Source: Toxonevra muliebris
Taxonomy: Eukaryota; Arthropoda; Insecta; Diptera; Pallopteridae
Length of the DNA: 64,000 nt
Assembly (NCBI GenBank): GCA_963691655.1
Contig: OY829326.1
Span: forward strand, 40,637,989-40,701,988
Direction: 5' to 3'
Position 1 is the first letter of the stretch. Every line of letters begins with the position of its first letter. Position numbers and translations under genes: made by a program. The notes below the pieces were generated by a model. The model saw only the letters and a list, made by a program, of their open reading frames with translations, was not told the DNA's origin and made no database searches. Positions 11,818 through 23,512 of this stretch are shown here, piece after piece.

Positions 11818-12405
11818 TAGAGTAGCCAGATTTTTCATTCGCGAAAACAGAATTTGGAAATCACTGAAAATCAGTATAAATCAGTACAGTTTTTAATGCT
11901 TTTATTACCTAGTAATTTCAATGTAATATAGTGATATAAACGTCCTGAACTTTTTCTCCGATTTTGTGTGTTCATTTTACATTTTTTCTTCGTCAGTAAA
12001 CAATGTTGATTACGTATTTAGAGGATTGTTAGAGCTGAGGACAATAATCAAATTCAATTAATAACAAATTCCCTTCACTCATTTAAAAACTTACGTTAAC
12101 TGTCTTTTCTTCAAGCAAATACTGCTTTTCTTCCTTCAAAAGCAGCAACGCGTATGTATTTTATTTTGTGAATAATCGAAAAAAGAAACAAAGAGGGTAA
12201 GACTGTCTGTATAACCAATTTTAAGACTATTATGGTTAAGTACAAAAATTCTTAAGACATTTATTTGAAAAAATCAGTACAAAATCAGTACAAAATACAA
12301 AAATCAGTATATTTTCGTACTGACTTCGAGATTTCAAAAAAAAAAACAGTATTTAAATAATAATCAGGACATGTACTGATCAAATCAGTACGTCTGGCTA
12401 TTCTA
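11818..12405. mobile_element. 588-bp MITE with 13-bp TIRs
   Basis: The left end tagagtagccaga and right end tctggctattcta are inverted repeats with one mismatch. Flanks are gtggaat on the left and ggggaat on the right (6 of 7 identical), a possible target duplication of the hAT size class. The interior contains repeated caaaatcagtac words near the right end and no transposase frame. Class assignment to hAT is tentative. Confidence 0.7.
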
Positions 12406-13787
12406 GGGGAATGCATACGTGCGTTGCATGCAACTTGCTCAAAAATATCTCAGTGAATATATATACAATATGAAATAACTTCTGAATAATACAAATGGCG
12501 CTGGTGGAAGTATAAATACCGTTGTTCTCCCAAGTAAAATGAAAGAAGGTTCTCGGAAAACCAACAATTGTGTATCAATCCTCGTGGTCTCATTTTGGTC
12601 AAATATTCCGTTATAGCTTTCCCTGAATTAATTAAAGTGAAATTTACCGCTAATGAGATTGAATACTTGAATACTAATTTAAGTTTTTAGTAAGAATATC
12701 ATGTAAAATATTTCTGTGGTAAAAATGAAAAACAGCTTAACTCGACTTAAGATGGGATATATTTTATCATAAATTTATGATCACTAATATTTAATTCATG
12801 CGAATTTTTAAATAATTACTGTAATTATATATTGATTCAAAAATGGTATTTGATTTGAGCTTTCGGCTTCTTTCTCAATTTCAGCTGAAATTTAGTTGAA
12901 GTTGCTCAATTTCGTTATAGAAATAAATGCTAAACGAAATTGAGTTGCCTGCTCAATTTTGTTGAAATTGTTCTATAATCCGAAGACAACTCTGTTAATC
13001 GATAAGTATTGATAGAGAAATCAAAGAAATACACATCAATATCAGAAAAACAACTGTCAAATTTAAATACATATAAATAAAAAATACTATAAAATATAAA
13101 TTATTTATTTTGAATAGAAAAAAGAAAATACTAAAATAGAAGTGTGTGGTTAAAATCATCAGCTGCTGTTTTCGCAATCCCACTATTCTCTCCATATATA
13201 ATTTACGCTTTCTGTTTTGTTCTCCATATTGTCCACAGATTTTTCAAACTTCTCTATTGTTCTCGCCATATTATCATAAATATTAAAACAATTTATTATA
13301 ATTTTACTTTTTTTTTATCCATTTTATAAACAATAAAATTTAATTGCCAAATGAAATTGTGTAAGAATAAAACCTCCGTGTGAATGACTTCAATTTCAAA
13401 TTGAAATTGAGTGCCGAAATTGCTAAATTTGGGCTCCGTGTGAATAGGGTATTAGAGTCTTTTGAAACAGTGCTATAGTTTCTTCAATATTTATATTTAA
13501 AGCTATTAAACTCGACTGACAATAAAATAAATTTAAGCTCTCATTACTTTTCCCCACTGATTTGATGAAATAACAAGTTATTCTTTTTTAGGTATTTTGT
13601 TTTAATACATATATTTAAATACATAATAAATATATTAAAATAATAAAATATTTTGAATTTATTTCCCCCCATTCATCCCTATTATGTTTTATCTGATTTA
13701 CTGAAGTACTTATTTTATGCTGATAGGTGACATAATATGGTGAAATAAAAGCTTTTAATACACATAAAAGATTCGGTAGTACATGGT
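12406..13787. other. intergenic, AT-rich
   Basis: No gene recognised. Several words rich in caatttc and gaaattg recur at 12880-12970 and 13385-13430, and the stretch ending at ~13452 (ccgtgtgaatagggtatta) looks like a transposon terminus, but no matching left end was found. Confidence 0.4.
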
Positions 13788-13887
13788 AAGAATTTAGTAT
13801 ACATTTAATTTGCTTGGGGGAATAACTTGTTTTGTTTAAGAATTTAGTATACATTTAATTTGCTTGGGGGAATAACTTGTTTTGTTT
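13788..13887. repeat. perfect two-copy 50-bp tandem duplication upstream of the P450
   Basis: Bases 13788-13837 are repeated identically at 13838-13887. The duplication ends 36 bases before the P450 start codon, so it lies in the 5' UTR or proximal promoter. Confidence 0.97.
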
Positions 13888-13923
13888 TGCAGGAATTTAA
13901 AAATATATTTAAATTTTACTACA

Positions 13924-15626
13924 ATGGCACTTTTAGAACTTGGGTTTGCTATATTAGCGCTATTGTTTTTACTCTACAAATGGGCGACCCTTAAGTATAG
14001 CCGGTTCAAGGAGCGTGGCGTTCCCTACGAGAAGCCATGGCCCTTAGTTGGTAATGCGGGTCCAATGATATTAAATAAGGAATCTCTGCAAAAATTACTA
14101 ATAAATTTTTATCGCAGAAATAAATCACAGTGAGCATTACCAAGTTATTGGTATTATGTATTTATATTGTTATGTTTCTGTTTTTTTTTTAGTAAAATAG
14201 TTGGTTACTTCAATTTTCGCGAACCCCATTACATCGTGAATGATCCAGATTTAATAAAAAAAATAACGGTTAAAGATTTCGATCATTTTCCAAATCATAT
14301 ACCCTTCTTAAATGCCGAAAATGATGCACTTTTATCTGGTATGTTGTCTATAATGAAAGATCAACGTTGGAAAGATATGCGAAATACATTATCACCTGCA
14401 TTTACCGCATCTAAAATGCGAGCCATGTTCTCACTAATGAACGAATGCTTCGATGAGAGCTTGAAAAGTTTACGTGGAAAAGTAAATAATGAAAATGAAT
14501 TTGATATTGAACTGAAGGAATGTTTTACCAGGCTCTCGAATGATATTATCGCTTCGACTGCATTTGGTCTTAAGGTGAATTCCTATGTGGATGGCAATAA
14601 TGAATTTTACACTATAGGACAGGCTATAACGAATGTCAAGGGCAAGCAGCTATTAAGATTTATGTTTTCGAATGTTGCTCCGTGGTTGTCGAATGTAAGT
14701 TGTTATATCTTAATAGCGGTTGTCTAGACGTGTGATTGATGTATTTTTGTCCCCCAAATAGTTGTTAGGTGTACGAGTTTTCGACGCTAATATAACTGAA
14801 TACTTTATGCGTTTGGTGATTGACGCCATGAAATACCGTGAAGAGAACAAAATTGTACGTCCAGATATGATCCAGCTGCTACTGGAAGCGAAAAAGGAAT
14901 CATCGCAACAATGGTCCAACGAAGATCTAGTAGCGCAATGTTTTATTTTCTTCTTCGCTGCTTTTGAGAACAATGCTAACTTAATTTGTACGACTTGTCA
15001 TGAGTTAATGGATAATCCTGATATTCAGCAACGTCTCTACGAAGAATGTATTGAAATTAAAAATGAATTGAATGGGGCTGCTTTGAATTATGATGTGATG
15101 ACCAAAATGAAATATATGGATATGGTGGTATCGGAGTCATTGCGTAAATGGGTATTAGCTCCTATTACTGATCGTATTTGTAAAAAGGATTATACGCTCA
15201 CCGACGACGAAGGCAATACAGTTTTTGAATTCAAAACTGGAGATCTTATTTGGATTCCATTAGTTGGTATTCAGTGGGATGAGAAGTATTTTGAGCATCC
15301 CGAAATTTTTGATCCCGAACGATTCAGTGAAGAGAATAAGAGCAACATAAAACCATTCACGTATGCTCCTTTTGGCATGGGTCCCAGAATTTGTATTGGT
15401 ATGTAGGGAAAAATGGTTAAAAAATTTAATAAACTATTAAATTTTGGAATAACTTTTTTCAGGTAATCGGTACGCTTTGATGCAAGCAAAAGCAATGTTA
15501 TACTACTTGGTTTCAAATTTCAAACTAGAGAGGTCATCGAAAACTGTAAATAATCTATTAGACGATGCACGTGGTTTCCAATTAAATCCACCAAGCGGTT
15601 TCTGGATGCATTTTGTACCAAGATAG
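13924..15626 (+). CDS. cytochrome P450, CYP9 family type
   Basis: Four exons: 13924-14129, 14193-14694, 14762-15398 and 15463-15626. GT-AG introns, 502 aa, no premature stop. It starts with a hydrophobic membrane anchor (LLELGFAILALLFLLYKWA), then a Pro-rich hinge (VPYEKPWPLVG). The WKDMRNTLSPAF helix-C motif, the ESLR (ExxR) motif, PERF and the heme loop PFGMGPRICIGNR (across the exon 3/4 border) with the Cys ligand are all intact. The I-helix reads FFFAAFENNAN instead of the common AGxDT motif, a substitution I recall as characteristic of CYP9B-like enzymes. Microsomal monooxygenase; the substrate is unknown. CYP9 members often take part in xenobiotic metabolism. Confidence 0.93.
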
Positions 15627-15867
15627 ATGACATATGTGGCTTCCAAGCAAGATAGTAAAATTATGGATAATATTTTTGCTATGTAAATTATTTAAATTTA
15701 AATTATTTAATTCAATATTATTAAAAATGTGATTACGATCCATTCGTATTCAAAGAATTTCAAATTTTACTACCGTAAAATTTAAGATGTACTATTTTTT
15801 TAAGATAATCTTTGACTATGAAATCACATCAAGTTTCTACTATCTTTATTAAATTTAAAACATTTAA

Positions 15868-16671
15868 GGGGTTATACGCAGGGACCGAAAATAATGATTA
15901 TTTTACAGAATTATATGAACAAAATCAGCATGTTCTAAATGTTGGAGGGCATTGTTGAATACACCAAAATGATACTGGTTGCACGCTTTATTGAAACCAG
16001 TAAAAAGCATTCAAGCATTTTTCCTGAAAAGGCATTTTTATATATAAAATTTTGCATACATACATATTGCTTAAATTTTTAACTTTGTTGAAAATTTTTA
16101 TTTTTTTTTAATAATGACTTTTAAAGCTCTTGTAGGTGATCTCCGGAAAGATCTTTAAAAAAAGGCATAATGCCGCGAGCACGATATCTCTGGATGGGTT
16201 AATCCAAAATGAAAGAATTAAAGAGTTAGTTAATGCAAAGTATTATCTAGTAATTGATCGAAGGAATAATCAAAATGTTTTTTTTTTGACAAAATGGCGG
16301 CTTTATAAAAAAAATTGTGGTTTTTCATGAAAATTATGGCCTTAAATTGTTTATAAAATGATAAATATTTATCGGAAAATTAATCATTCGATCAATCATT
16401 AAAAAATATTTATAAAGCTAGTGTAAAAATTTGAGACTGATCGGTTGAGCGGCTTTTGAGAAATCTTGCTTACCCCCTTTTAAACGCGGTCAAAGTTTTA
16501 AACGCTCTTTACACATAGTGAATTTGTCTTTACAAATATGCATGTAACTTCAAGAATTATCGATCAAGAAAGGATCGACATGAAAAGTTCAGAGAAATAT
16601 AGTATATGTACATTACGAAAATGAAATAAACGAAAAATCAATTTTTTTTAATTCTATCTGCGTATAACCCC
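15868..16671. mobile_element. 804-bp TTAA-flanked MITE
   Basis: A perfect 14-bp TIR, GGGGTTATACGCAG at the left and CTGCGTATAACCCC at the right. Both ends are immediately flanked by TTAA (15864-15867 and 16672-16675), the target duplication of piggyBac-type transposons. No transposase frame. The interior is AT-rich. Confidence 0.85.
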
Positions 16672-17023
16672 TTAACTTAAAGTATGTACATGAAAGTGCA
16701 TCAGGAATAAAAGATGTTGTTTTACACCTTAAAAAATGAACCATGGGTTATTAAATGACTCCAAAAATATTTAGGTATCATGAAATCACCTTTCGTTGGA
16801 ACGTTTTGAAAAACTTCAAAAATCGATTTTTATATAGATACATTTTTTTGTATGCTTTTTTTAGCCCAATAAAAAAATAAATAATAAATACTCAAAAATG
16901 CTTGTGTTCTGCATAACAATGTTTTCAAAATCTGCTAACAGAATGTTTTTTGTACAATTTCTATGGAAACTAAAATAATTCTGATTTTTTTATTTTTGTT
17001 GAAATTGTTAGCAGATCTTTCAA

Positions 17024-17925
17024 TCAGGCATGTTCCAGAATTCACTTTCGAGTGAAAGTGAATTAAAATCACATCAATTTCACTGTTTAGTGTTCTAGAA
17101 TTCACTTTCACTTTTATTTTCTTACTCGTTGTTAAAAGTGAATTTCGAACGAATGCGCATGTTCTAGAAACCGAATTAACCAAAAAAAAAAGTGATTTGA
17201 ATTCACTTTCGCAGCAACAAGTGAAATAAAGCTATTGGCCCAAAAATGTTAGTAAATTTAATAAAAAATTAATCAAGTATAAAAAATTTAAATGAAAATA
17301 AAAATTTCATGGCGAAAGTATAAGAACTCCATCCAGGGTACCTTATTCCTCAAGTTTATGAACAAGCATCGAGACAAGTTTTGAGAAAGTATTTCCTCGA
17401 CAACCTGTCCGATTGCTCAGCAGTCACTTCAAAGAAATTGCAAGATTACCTAACCTCCACGAGGTGGGTAAGAGCCCACCTGGGGTAGTACAAGTCCAAC
17501 TTTAATTCTAGTTCGGTGAGAAAGTGGTTTCAAAACGCCTCTATAGCGCTCTTTCTGATCCACAGTGGGTGTACTGTGGGTCAGCCTCCTTAACCAACCA
17601 ACCACCCAACCATCCAAAAACGGAAATGTATCTGATTGGAAAAAGGTAATTTTATACATATATTTTTGTATGCATTTTTTTAATTAAACACAACGCATAT
17701 ACAATTAAAGCATTCATATTTTTAAATTTTCACAACTTGTTTTGTTTTTTTCCTTGCGCCAACAATCAGCTGATTGAAAATTACAGCGAGTTGCAAACAT
17801 TACAACGAGTTAAAAAAAAATAGTGAATATGAATTCACTCGGTTTCTAGAACACCAAAAACAATTTCACTCGATTTCAAATTCACTTTTGAATTCACTTT
17901 CACTCGGATTCTGGAACATGCCTGA
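17024..17925. mobile_element. ~900-bp TIR element with subterminal gaattcactt repeats
   Basis: The left end tcaggcatgttccagaat is inverted at the right as attctggaacatgcctga. Subterminal blocks repeat gtgaaagtgaa and gaattcacttt in both orientations and include partial internal ends (gcatgttctagaaaccg at ~17156, ggtttctagaacac at ~17840). The interior from ~17320 to 17620 has a different base composition (higher GC) and may be a separate insertion. No coding frame recognised. Confidence 0.75.
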
Positions 17926-18169
17926 ATTATTTTGATTAACTGCTTAACTTAACTTATCTTAACTGCGTGAAAATCGAGATAGAAAAATATGTAGAAAGAA
18001 AGAGAGAGAGGAGAGTTTCACAGAAAATCAAATCGAAAATTAAAAATAGGTGCATGTTTCATGTTCAGATTGTTCCTATTTCGACAGCTTTTCTCACAAA
18101 TTTTTATAAGCTCGACAACATCACATCAAACGTCGAATTGGAAAAAAATTCAGACTGAAAAACAAATAA

Positions 18170-18867
18170 TAGGTCCGTTCCCGGACTTTTTTGGTAAAGT
18201 CTGGTAAACTGAGAGTAAACGAAAAATGCTCTCTCTGATACATAAAAATGTAAAAAAGTACGGGAACGCACAAAACCACTTTTCTTGCACGAAACAAAAC
18301 GTCAAATTTTAACGACAGTTAAATTCAAAAATCAAAGTTTCTGTGATATTTAATAAAATAAAAATTGTTAAATCTTACAAGAAAATAAATAAATAATGAA
18401 AAAATTAAATATAAATTAAAATAAATTTTGTAGAATCTTTTGGTTCACAATCACCATTTGCATTATTTAGAAATAGATGAAGCTCCTACAGCATCAGAAG
18501 TTTAACAGACACTTGCGTCATTAACCTGTCTAGAATGTAGTTAAAAATTAACAAATATACTATTAATACATTTTCAAATGTCTGTTAAACATTTTCCATT
18601 TTAAATAACACTTATTTTTCTAAAAATTCTTTATTTATTTATTAATTTAAAATTTTCAATATATTTTCACAAAAGCAAAACAGCTGATTGTTTGACACTT
18701 TTAAAATTTTTACCCAAAGAAAAATTGAGGGCTACTTCGTGCAAGAAGAAGAAGACAATTACTCTCTCATCCCAGCTCTCATTTGCAAGTTTTTTGAGTA
18801 CGGGAACGCTTTCTGGGCTGTTTTGGGCGAACGCGTTCACCCGCGTTGTAGTACGGGAACGGACCTA
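18170..18867 (+). mobile_element. MITE, first copy of an inverted pair
   Basis: Ends taggtccgttcccg and cgggaacggaccta are inverted repeats, giving a 698-bp element. It carries the same interior blocks as the copy at 19635-20343 but in opposite orientation, for example gtacgggaacgc and gttcacccgcgttgtag. No transposase frame. Confidence 0.8.
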
Positions 18868-19634
18868 AAGTTTCAGGAAGAGTGCATACATTTGTTACGT
18901 TTTAGTCAACGCAAGTGTGCAGACGACAGTGAAGGGCATGCCAATCATCTTTGCGCTCGTCTAAACAGCCTCATACAGAACCTAATCATTTTTGAATATC
19001 ACAAATTGCACAAATTTTCTTGTACAAAAACCGATTTTTACAGTTTTTTTAAACCAATCTATAGTCCAGTTATTATAAAGATTTCCATCATAAAAATTCT
19101 TATCGGAGATTTTCTTCAAAAATCAGAAATAAAAGATAGTAAATTTATAACATATAGTGAAACCATTAGTTGCCAATAGGCAACTATGCTATATTATTAT
19201 GCAATCCCAAAACTGATTTTTGTGGGTTTTGAATCTATCATACCCCCACTAACAATTACTGAAGAAAAATCTTAGATAAGAATTTTTCTGAACTTTTGGT
19301 GCATTTTTTACTTTACAGACTGTGCTACTAGCTAAAGTGGAAATATTTTGGGAATCATCATTGAATAAATGGAGGTTAATTTTAATTTTAAGTGGAGTAC
19401 AAAAACCTTTGTATGGGGCTTGATGCGCTTTAATATACATACATATATAACTAATATGAGTGGTTATGGAAATTAAACTTGATTTTAGATGATTATCTCG
19501 AGTCTGTTAGCAGATTTTTAAAACATAGTTATGCAGAACACACGGATTTTTGAATATCTATTTATCTGCTTCTAGACAAGACGACATTGTCTTAAAACTG
19601 CACAAAAATGCAAATATGCAAATAAGACTCACAA
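18868..19634. other. spacer between the two inverted MITE copies
   Basis: About 770 bases that hold no recognisable gene. The part around 19495-19560 belongs to a dispersed repeat also present, inverted, at ~16890-16950 (shared words tctgctaacag and gttctgcataac). Confidence 0.5.
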
Positions 19635-20343
19635 TAGCTCCGTTACCGTACTACAACGCGGGTGAACGCGTTCGCCCAAAACAGCCCAGAAAGCGTTCCC
19701 GTACTCAAAAAACTTGCAAATGAGAGCAGAGATGAGAGAGTAATTGTCTTCTTCTTCTTACTAGAAATAGCCCGCACTTTTTCTTCGGGTGCGAGTAAAA
19801 GTGTCAAACAATCAGTTGTTTTGTATTTATCAGCTGTTTTGCTTTTGTGAAAATATATTGAAAATTTGAAATTAATAAATAAATAATGAATTTTTGGAAA
19901 AATAAGTGATATTTAAAATGGAAAATGTTTAAAAGACATTTGAAAATTAATTGATAGTATATTAGTTTATTTTTAACTATATTCTCCACAAGTTAATGAC
20001 GCAATTGTCTGTTCAATTTCTGACGCTGTAGAAGATTCTGCCATTTCTGAATAATGCAAATGGTGATTGTGAACCCGAAGATTCTACAAAAGTAGACAGG
20101 CGTACAATTTATGCTTAATTTTTTCATTATTTATTTATTTTCTTGTAAGATTTAACAATTTTTATTTTATTAAATATCACAGAAACTTTGTTTTTTGAAT
20201 TTAACTATCGTTAAAATTTGACGTTTTGTTTCGTGCAAGAAGAGTGGTTTTGTGCGTTCCCGTACTTTTTTTTGTGTATCAGAGAGAACATTTTACGTTT
20301 ACTCTCAGTTTACCAGACTTTACTCAAAAAGTACGGAAACGGA
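19635..20343 (-). mobile_element. MITE, second copy in opposite orientation
   Basis: Reverse-complement copy of the element at 18170-18867. It starts tagctccgttaccgtactac and ends with gtacggaaacgga. Ends and interior differ by scattered substitutions, so this copy is older or independently mutated. Together with the first copy it makes a ~2.2 kb inverted-repeat structure. Confidence 0.8.
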
Positions 20344-20507
20344 ATGATTATCATTTAGTGTACTCGACATTGTTCTCCGATATTTGGAACACGTTGATTT
20401 TTCATTTAAATATTTAAAAATAATTATTATTTTCGATCTTTGATATAAACCAAGGTTCATTATAATGGCTTTTTAGTTTATGTTTTTAAAAAGTGAAATT
20501 AATGATT

Positions 20508-21077
20508 TGTAACGAACCTTCCTGGTTCCTTTTCTTTTAGTCAGGGTATACTCAGCGAGTAACCAGGGTGCGTAAATAATAACTCACAATAATTTGTTTC
20601 GATTTTCTATGTTCACTTGTTTATTGAAATTCTTCACTGTTGTTTAATTTAAACTTGATTCGTTAGTATTTTTATTCTTGGTACCTCGTATATTGTTTGC
20701 TCGTTTCACTTTGGTTGCCTTTCTTGGCGCTCGGGTTTCTTACTGTGGCTTCGTTGCCGCTCGTTCCTGTTCCTGTATCTACGATGCGTGTCCTCGTGAC
20801 ACGATGGCTAAGTCTTTTTTTGTACTACACCAGTGAGGCTGTCGCACACCCTGGTGTTTAATGAATACCTGATCTTTTTATACCTTGGTGTGATGTCTCA
20901 CTCGCAAGGTCCAATAAATACTGGACCGATTTCTGAGAATTAAAGAGGAATCAAACATGCTGTCGCTTCGTTTGATATTAGCTACCAATGTCTAAGCCTT
21001 ATCCTTCCGTGCTGACCCAACCGTAAGGAGTATTTCATATAATCTAACAAAGAGAAGAAGAAATGACCTGTGCCACA
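20508..21077 (-). mobile_element. candidate solo LTR
   Basis: Read on the minus strand the block runs from tgtggcacagg to gttcgttaca (TGT..ACA). It has a TATA box (ggtataaaaagatc, 20872-20886) in the first half and an AATAAA-like signal in the second half, the layout of a retrotransposon LTR. Base composition is less AT-rich than the flanks. No gag or pol frames lie next to it, and I could not find a clear target duplication, so the borders are approximate. Confidence 0.55.
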
Positions 21078-21437
21078 GTCTAAGTCTGAGTGACTTCTTC
21101 TGTGCGATGCATGTCCTTTTATATTAATTTCTTCTTGTTGTACCATATTATTTCCCTTCTGTGAAATATATATATATTATAATTAATTAAATATAAATGT
21201 TAATATATATTTTAACGGCATATATGTGCTAGTGGTTTAGGGTTGTGCGATTAAAATTACTGATAATTTTATGTCGTCACAGATTATTAAGCAGGCTAAT
21301 TGCCCTGAAAACTTCAAGAAATAATATAAAAATTAAAAGCTGGCAGCTTTGAAAAACAGCGATGTGATGACGTTTTGACAGTTCAGTTATTGTGGATTAG
21401 TGGAACTTTTTAACACGTCTGAGTATTGCGTTGAAAA
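21078..21437. other. 5' flank of Srp68
   Basis: Holds a TA-rich stretch at ~21170-21210 and presumably the Srp68 promoter and 5' UTR. No other feature seen. Confidence 0.4.
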
Positions 21438-23512
21438 ATGGTCGAGGAAACAAATACAAATAATCAAGAAAATGCTGAAAAAATCGAAGGGGATCAAGCA
21501 GCTGTACCTCAAGAGGCTTCAAAAGTTTTCACTGTAGAGAGTATCCTTTTTAAAACAGAAAAAAAACAAATAGTTGGGATATGAGTACAGCAAACATTGT
21601 TTTTATACTTAACCTCTAAATATTTATATATCAGATTATCTGCTTTCACTTTTAAATTGTTTTCCTTAACATTCCCAATGAAATGTAGTTCTTCACATGA
21701 TCAAGGATGCACAGCAACAGCATGGTTTACGCCATGGAGATTATCAGCGATATCGCGGATATTGTACACGCCGCATTCGGCGTCTGAGGAAAGCGCTGAA
21801 GTACCCACAAGGCGATAAGCGACACTTTAAGCGTCGCGATGTAACACTGGCACAGCTGACAGGCAAACGTGCCGACGAGCGTTTCATCCACATTCCACTC
21901 ATTTCAGCGGAGCGTGCATGGGCATATGCAATGCAATTGAAACAAGAGTCCAATACAGAGCCGCGTAAACGTTTCCATTTAATAGAAAAAATGCGTAGAG
22001 CTTGCTTCTACGCATTGCAGTTGCAGGAATTATGCAATGTAAGTAGAAAGTAAACAATTCATTTGACTCGTTTTAAAAATTTAAATTCTTTACAGTCTGA
22101 AGCTTTTGATGCACGCACCAAGCTTGAATGTGAAGCGTATGTTGCCTGGATGCATGGTAGTTTACACTTTGAGCTGCAGTTGTGGAAGAGCGCTGGAGAG
22201 CATTTGAAACGAGCTCAAGTAGTATATGAAAATCTGGCTAAGGCATTACCTGATGACGAACAAGAGTTGTACCGCGTTAAGGTTAACGAGTTTACACCCA
22301 ATTTACGATACTGTGCATATAACATAAGTGGTGGTGGCAGTGCCGGGAATATGGATGATTTGCTGGAAATGCGAGCACAAGGTCTGCTCGAAAATCTTGA
22401 TGTACTTGTAAATCAAACGAAAACGGAAAGCAGTGAAGGTTTGCAAACAATTGAATGGCGTGCTCGTAAGGTTACAGTGCGCCCAGAAAAGGTGCGTCTC
22501 TTCTTGCTGAGCGCTCAAGAGTTAGATAAATCATTAGAGAAGACATCGAAGGTGGATGCAAAGATTGAATTAATCGAACGTATTTTAATGGATTGTAAAG
22601 ATGCTATTCAAGCAGTGAAAGAAGAGATTAAACAAGATCCGAAGCTGCGTTCACTTACCACTGGCCAGACGGTATCTGGTGTGCAATATCTGCTGGCTTA
22701 TCTTTCTTATATTCGACACAGTCGAACATTGCAGCGTAATTTATGTCTTGTGGAGCAGGTATGAGATATATTTATTTATGAATTTTTGTCAAACCTAATT
22801 TGTAAACTTATAGGCAAAAAGTAACTTTGACGATCCCAACCAGAAAAGCAAAATTGCTAGCGATGGCAAACGTGTGCGTTCTCAAGATTTGGCACGCCTC
22901 TATGAAATCATTTTACAAAACGTCACCGAAATGCAACAAATTTCTGGCATGGAAGAAGATGCTGTCTATCAAGCGGAAATTGAGAATTTGGCACTTACTT
23001 TCAAAGCTTTCCGCTGCTATTACATTGCACTGACATTGATTGACATGAAGAAATGGAAAGAAGCTGTAGCTCTCTATGAACGTTCATCGAAGTATGCTGC
23101 AGAAGCGCTCAAGGGTAAATCAAGCAATGAATTTAAAATGACCGATGAATTGAAGAAACTTGTATCTACCATCGATGGTTGCAAATTTTCTGCACATGCA
23201 TACAGTGTACTCGAAGATGATAATACAGAAGATGCTATATTCACTTCAAAATTACAAAAATCAACAAAACCTTTATACGAGCGCCTCTCACAATATAAAG
23301 AAGATCAAACATTGCATACAAAAACTCCTAACGTATTCAAGATGACACCTGAGATGGAGGCAATACCCTGCAAGCCTTTGTTCTTCGATTTAGCACTGAA
23401 CTATGTTGAATTGCCGCCATTAGATGATAAATTGCAGTCTCCGGGTAAAAAGGGCGGTGCTTCGATTTCTGGATTTGTCAAGGGATTCCTTGGGTGGGGT
23501 GGTAATAAATAA
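21438..23512 (+). CDS. Srp68: signal recognition particle subunit SRP68
   Basis: Four exons: 21438-21540, 21689-22038, 22096-22758 and 22814-23512. GT-AG introns, phases join, 604 aa. After a short acidic N-terminus comes the conserved RNA-binding part: EILHMIKDAQQQHGLRHGDY, RYRGYCTRRIRRLRKALK, and a tetratricopeptide-like helical region with WKSAGEHLKRAQVVYENLA. The C-terminus has the long helical region and ends GFVKGFLGWGGNK. SRP68 forms a dimer with SRP72 on 7SL RNA in the signal recognition particle that targets secretory proteins to the ER. An AATAAA at 23914-23919 follows. Confidence 0.96.

Noticed and set aside
18688..19179. 163-codon plus-strand frame
   Set aside because: It starts inside a MITE and runs through its terminus into the spacer; the frame has no recognisable protein features.
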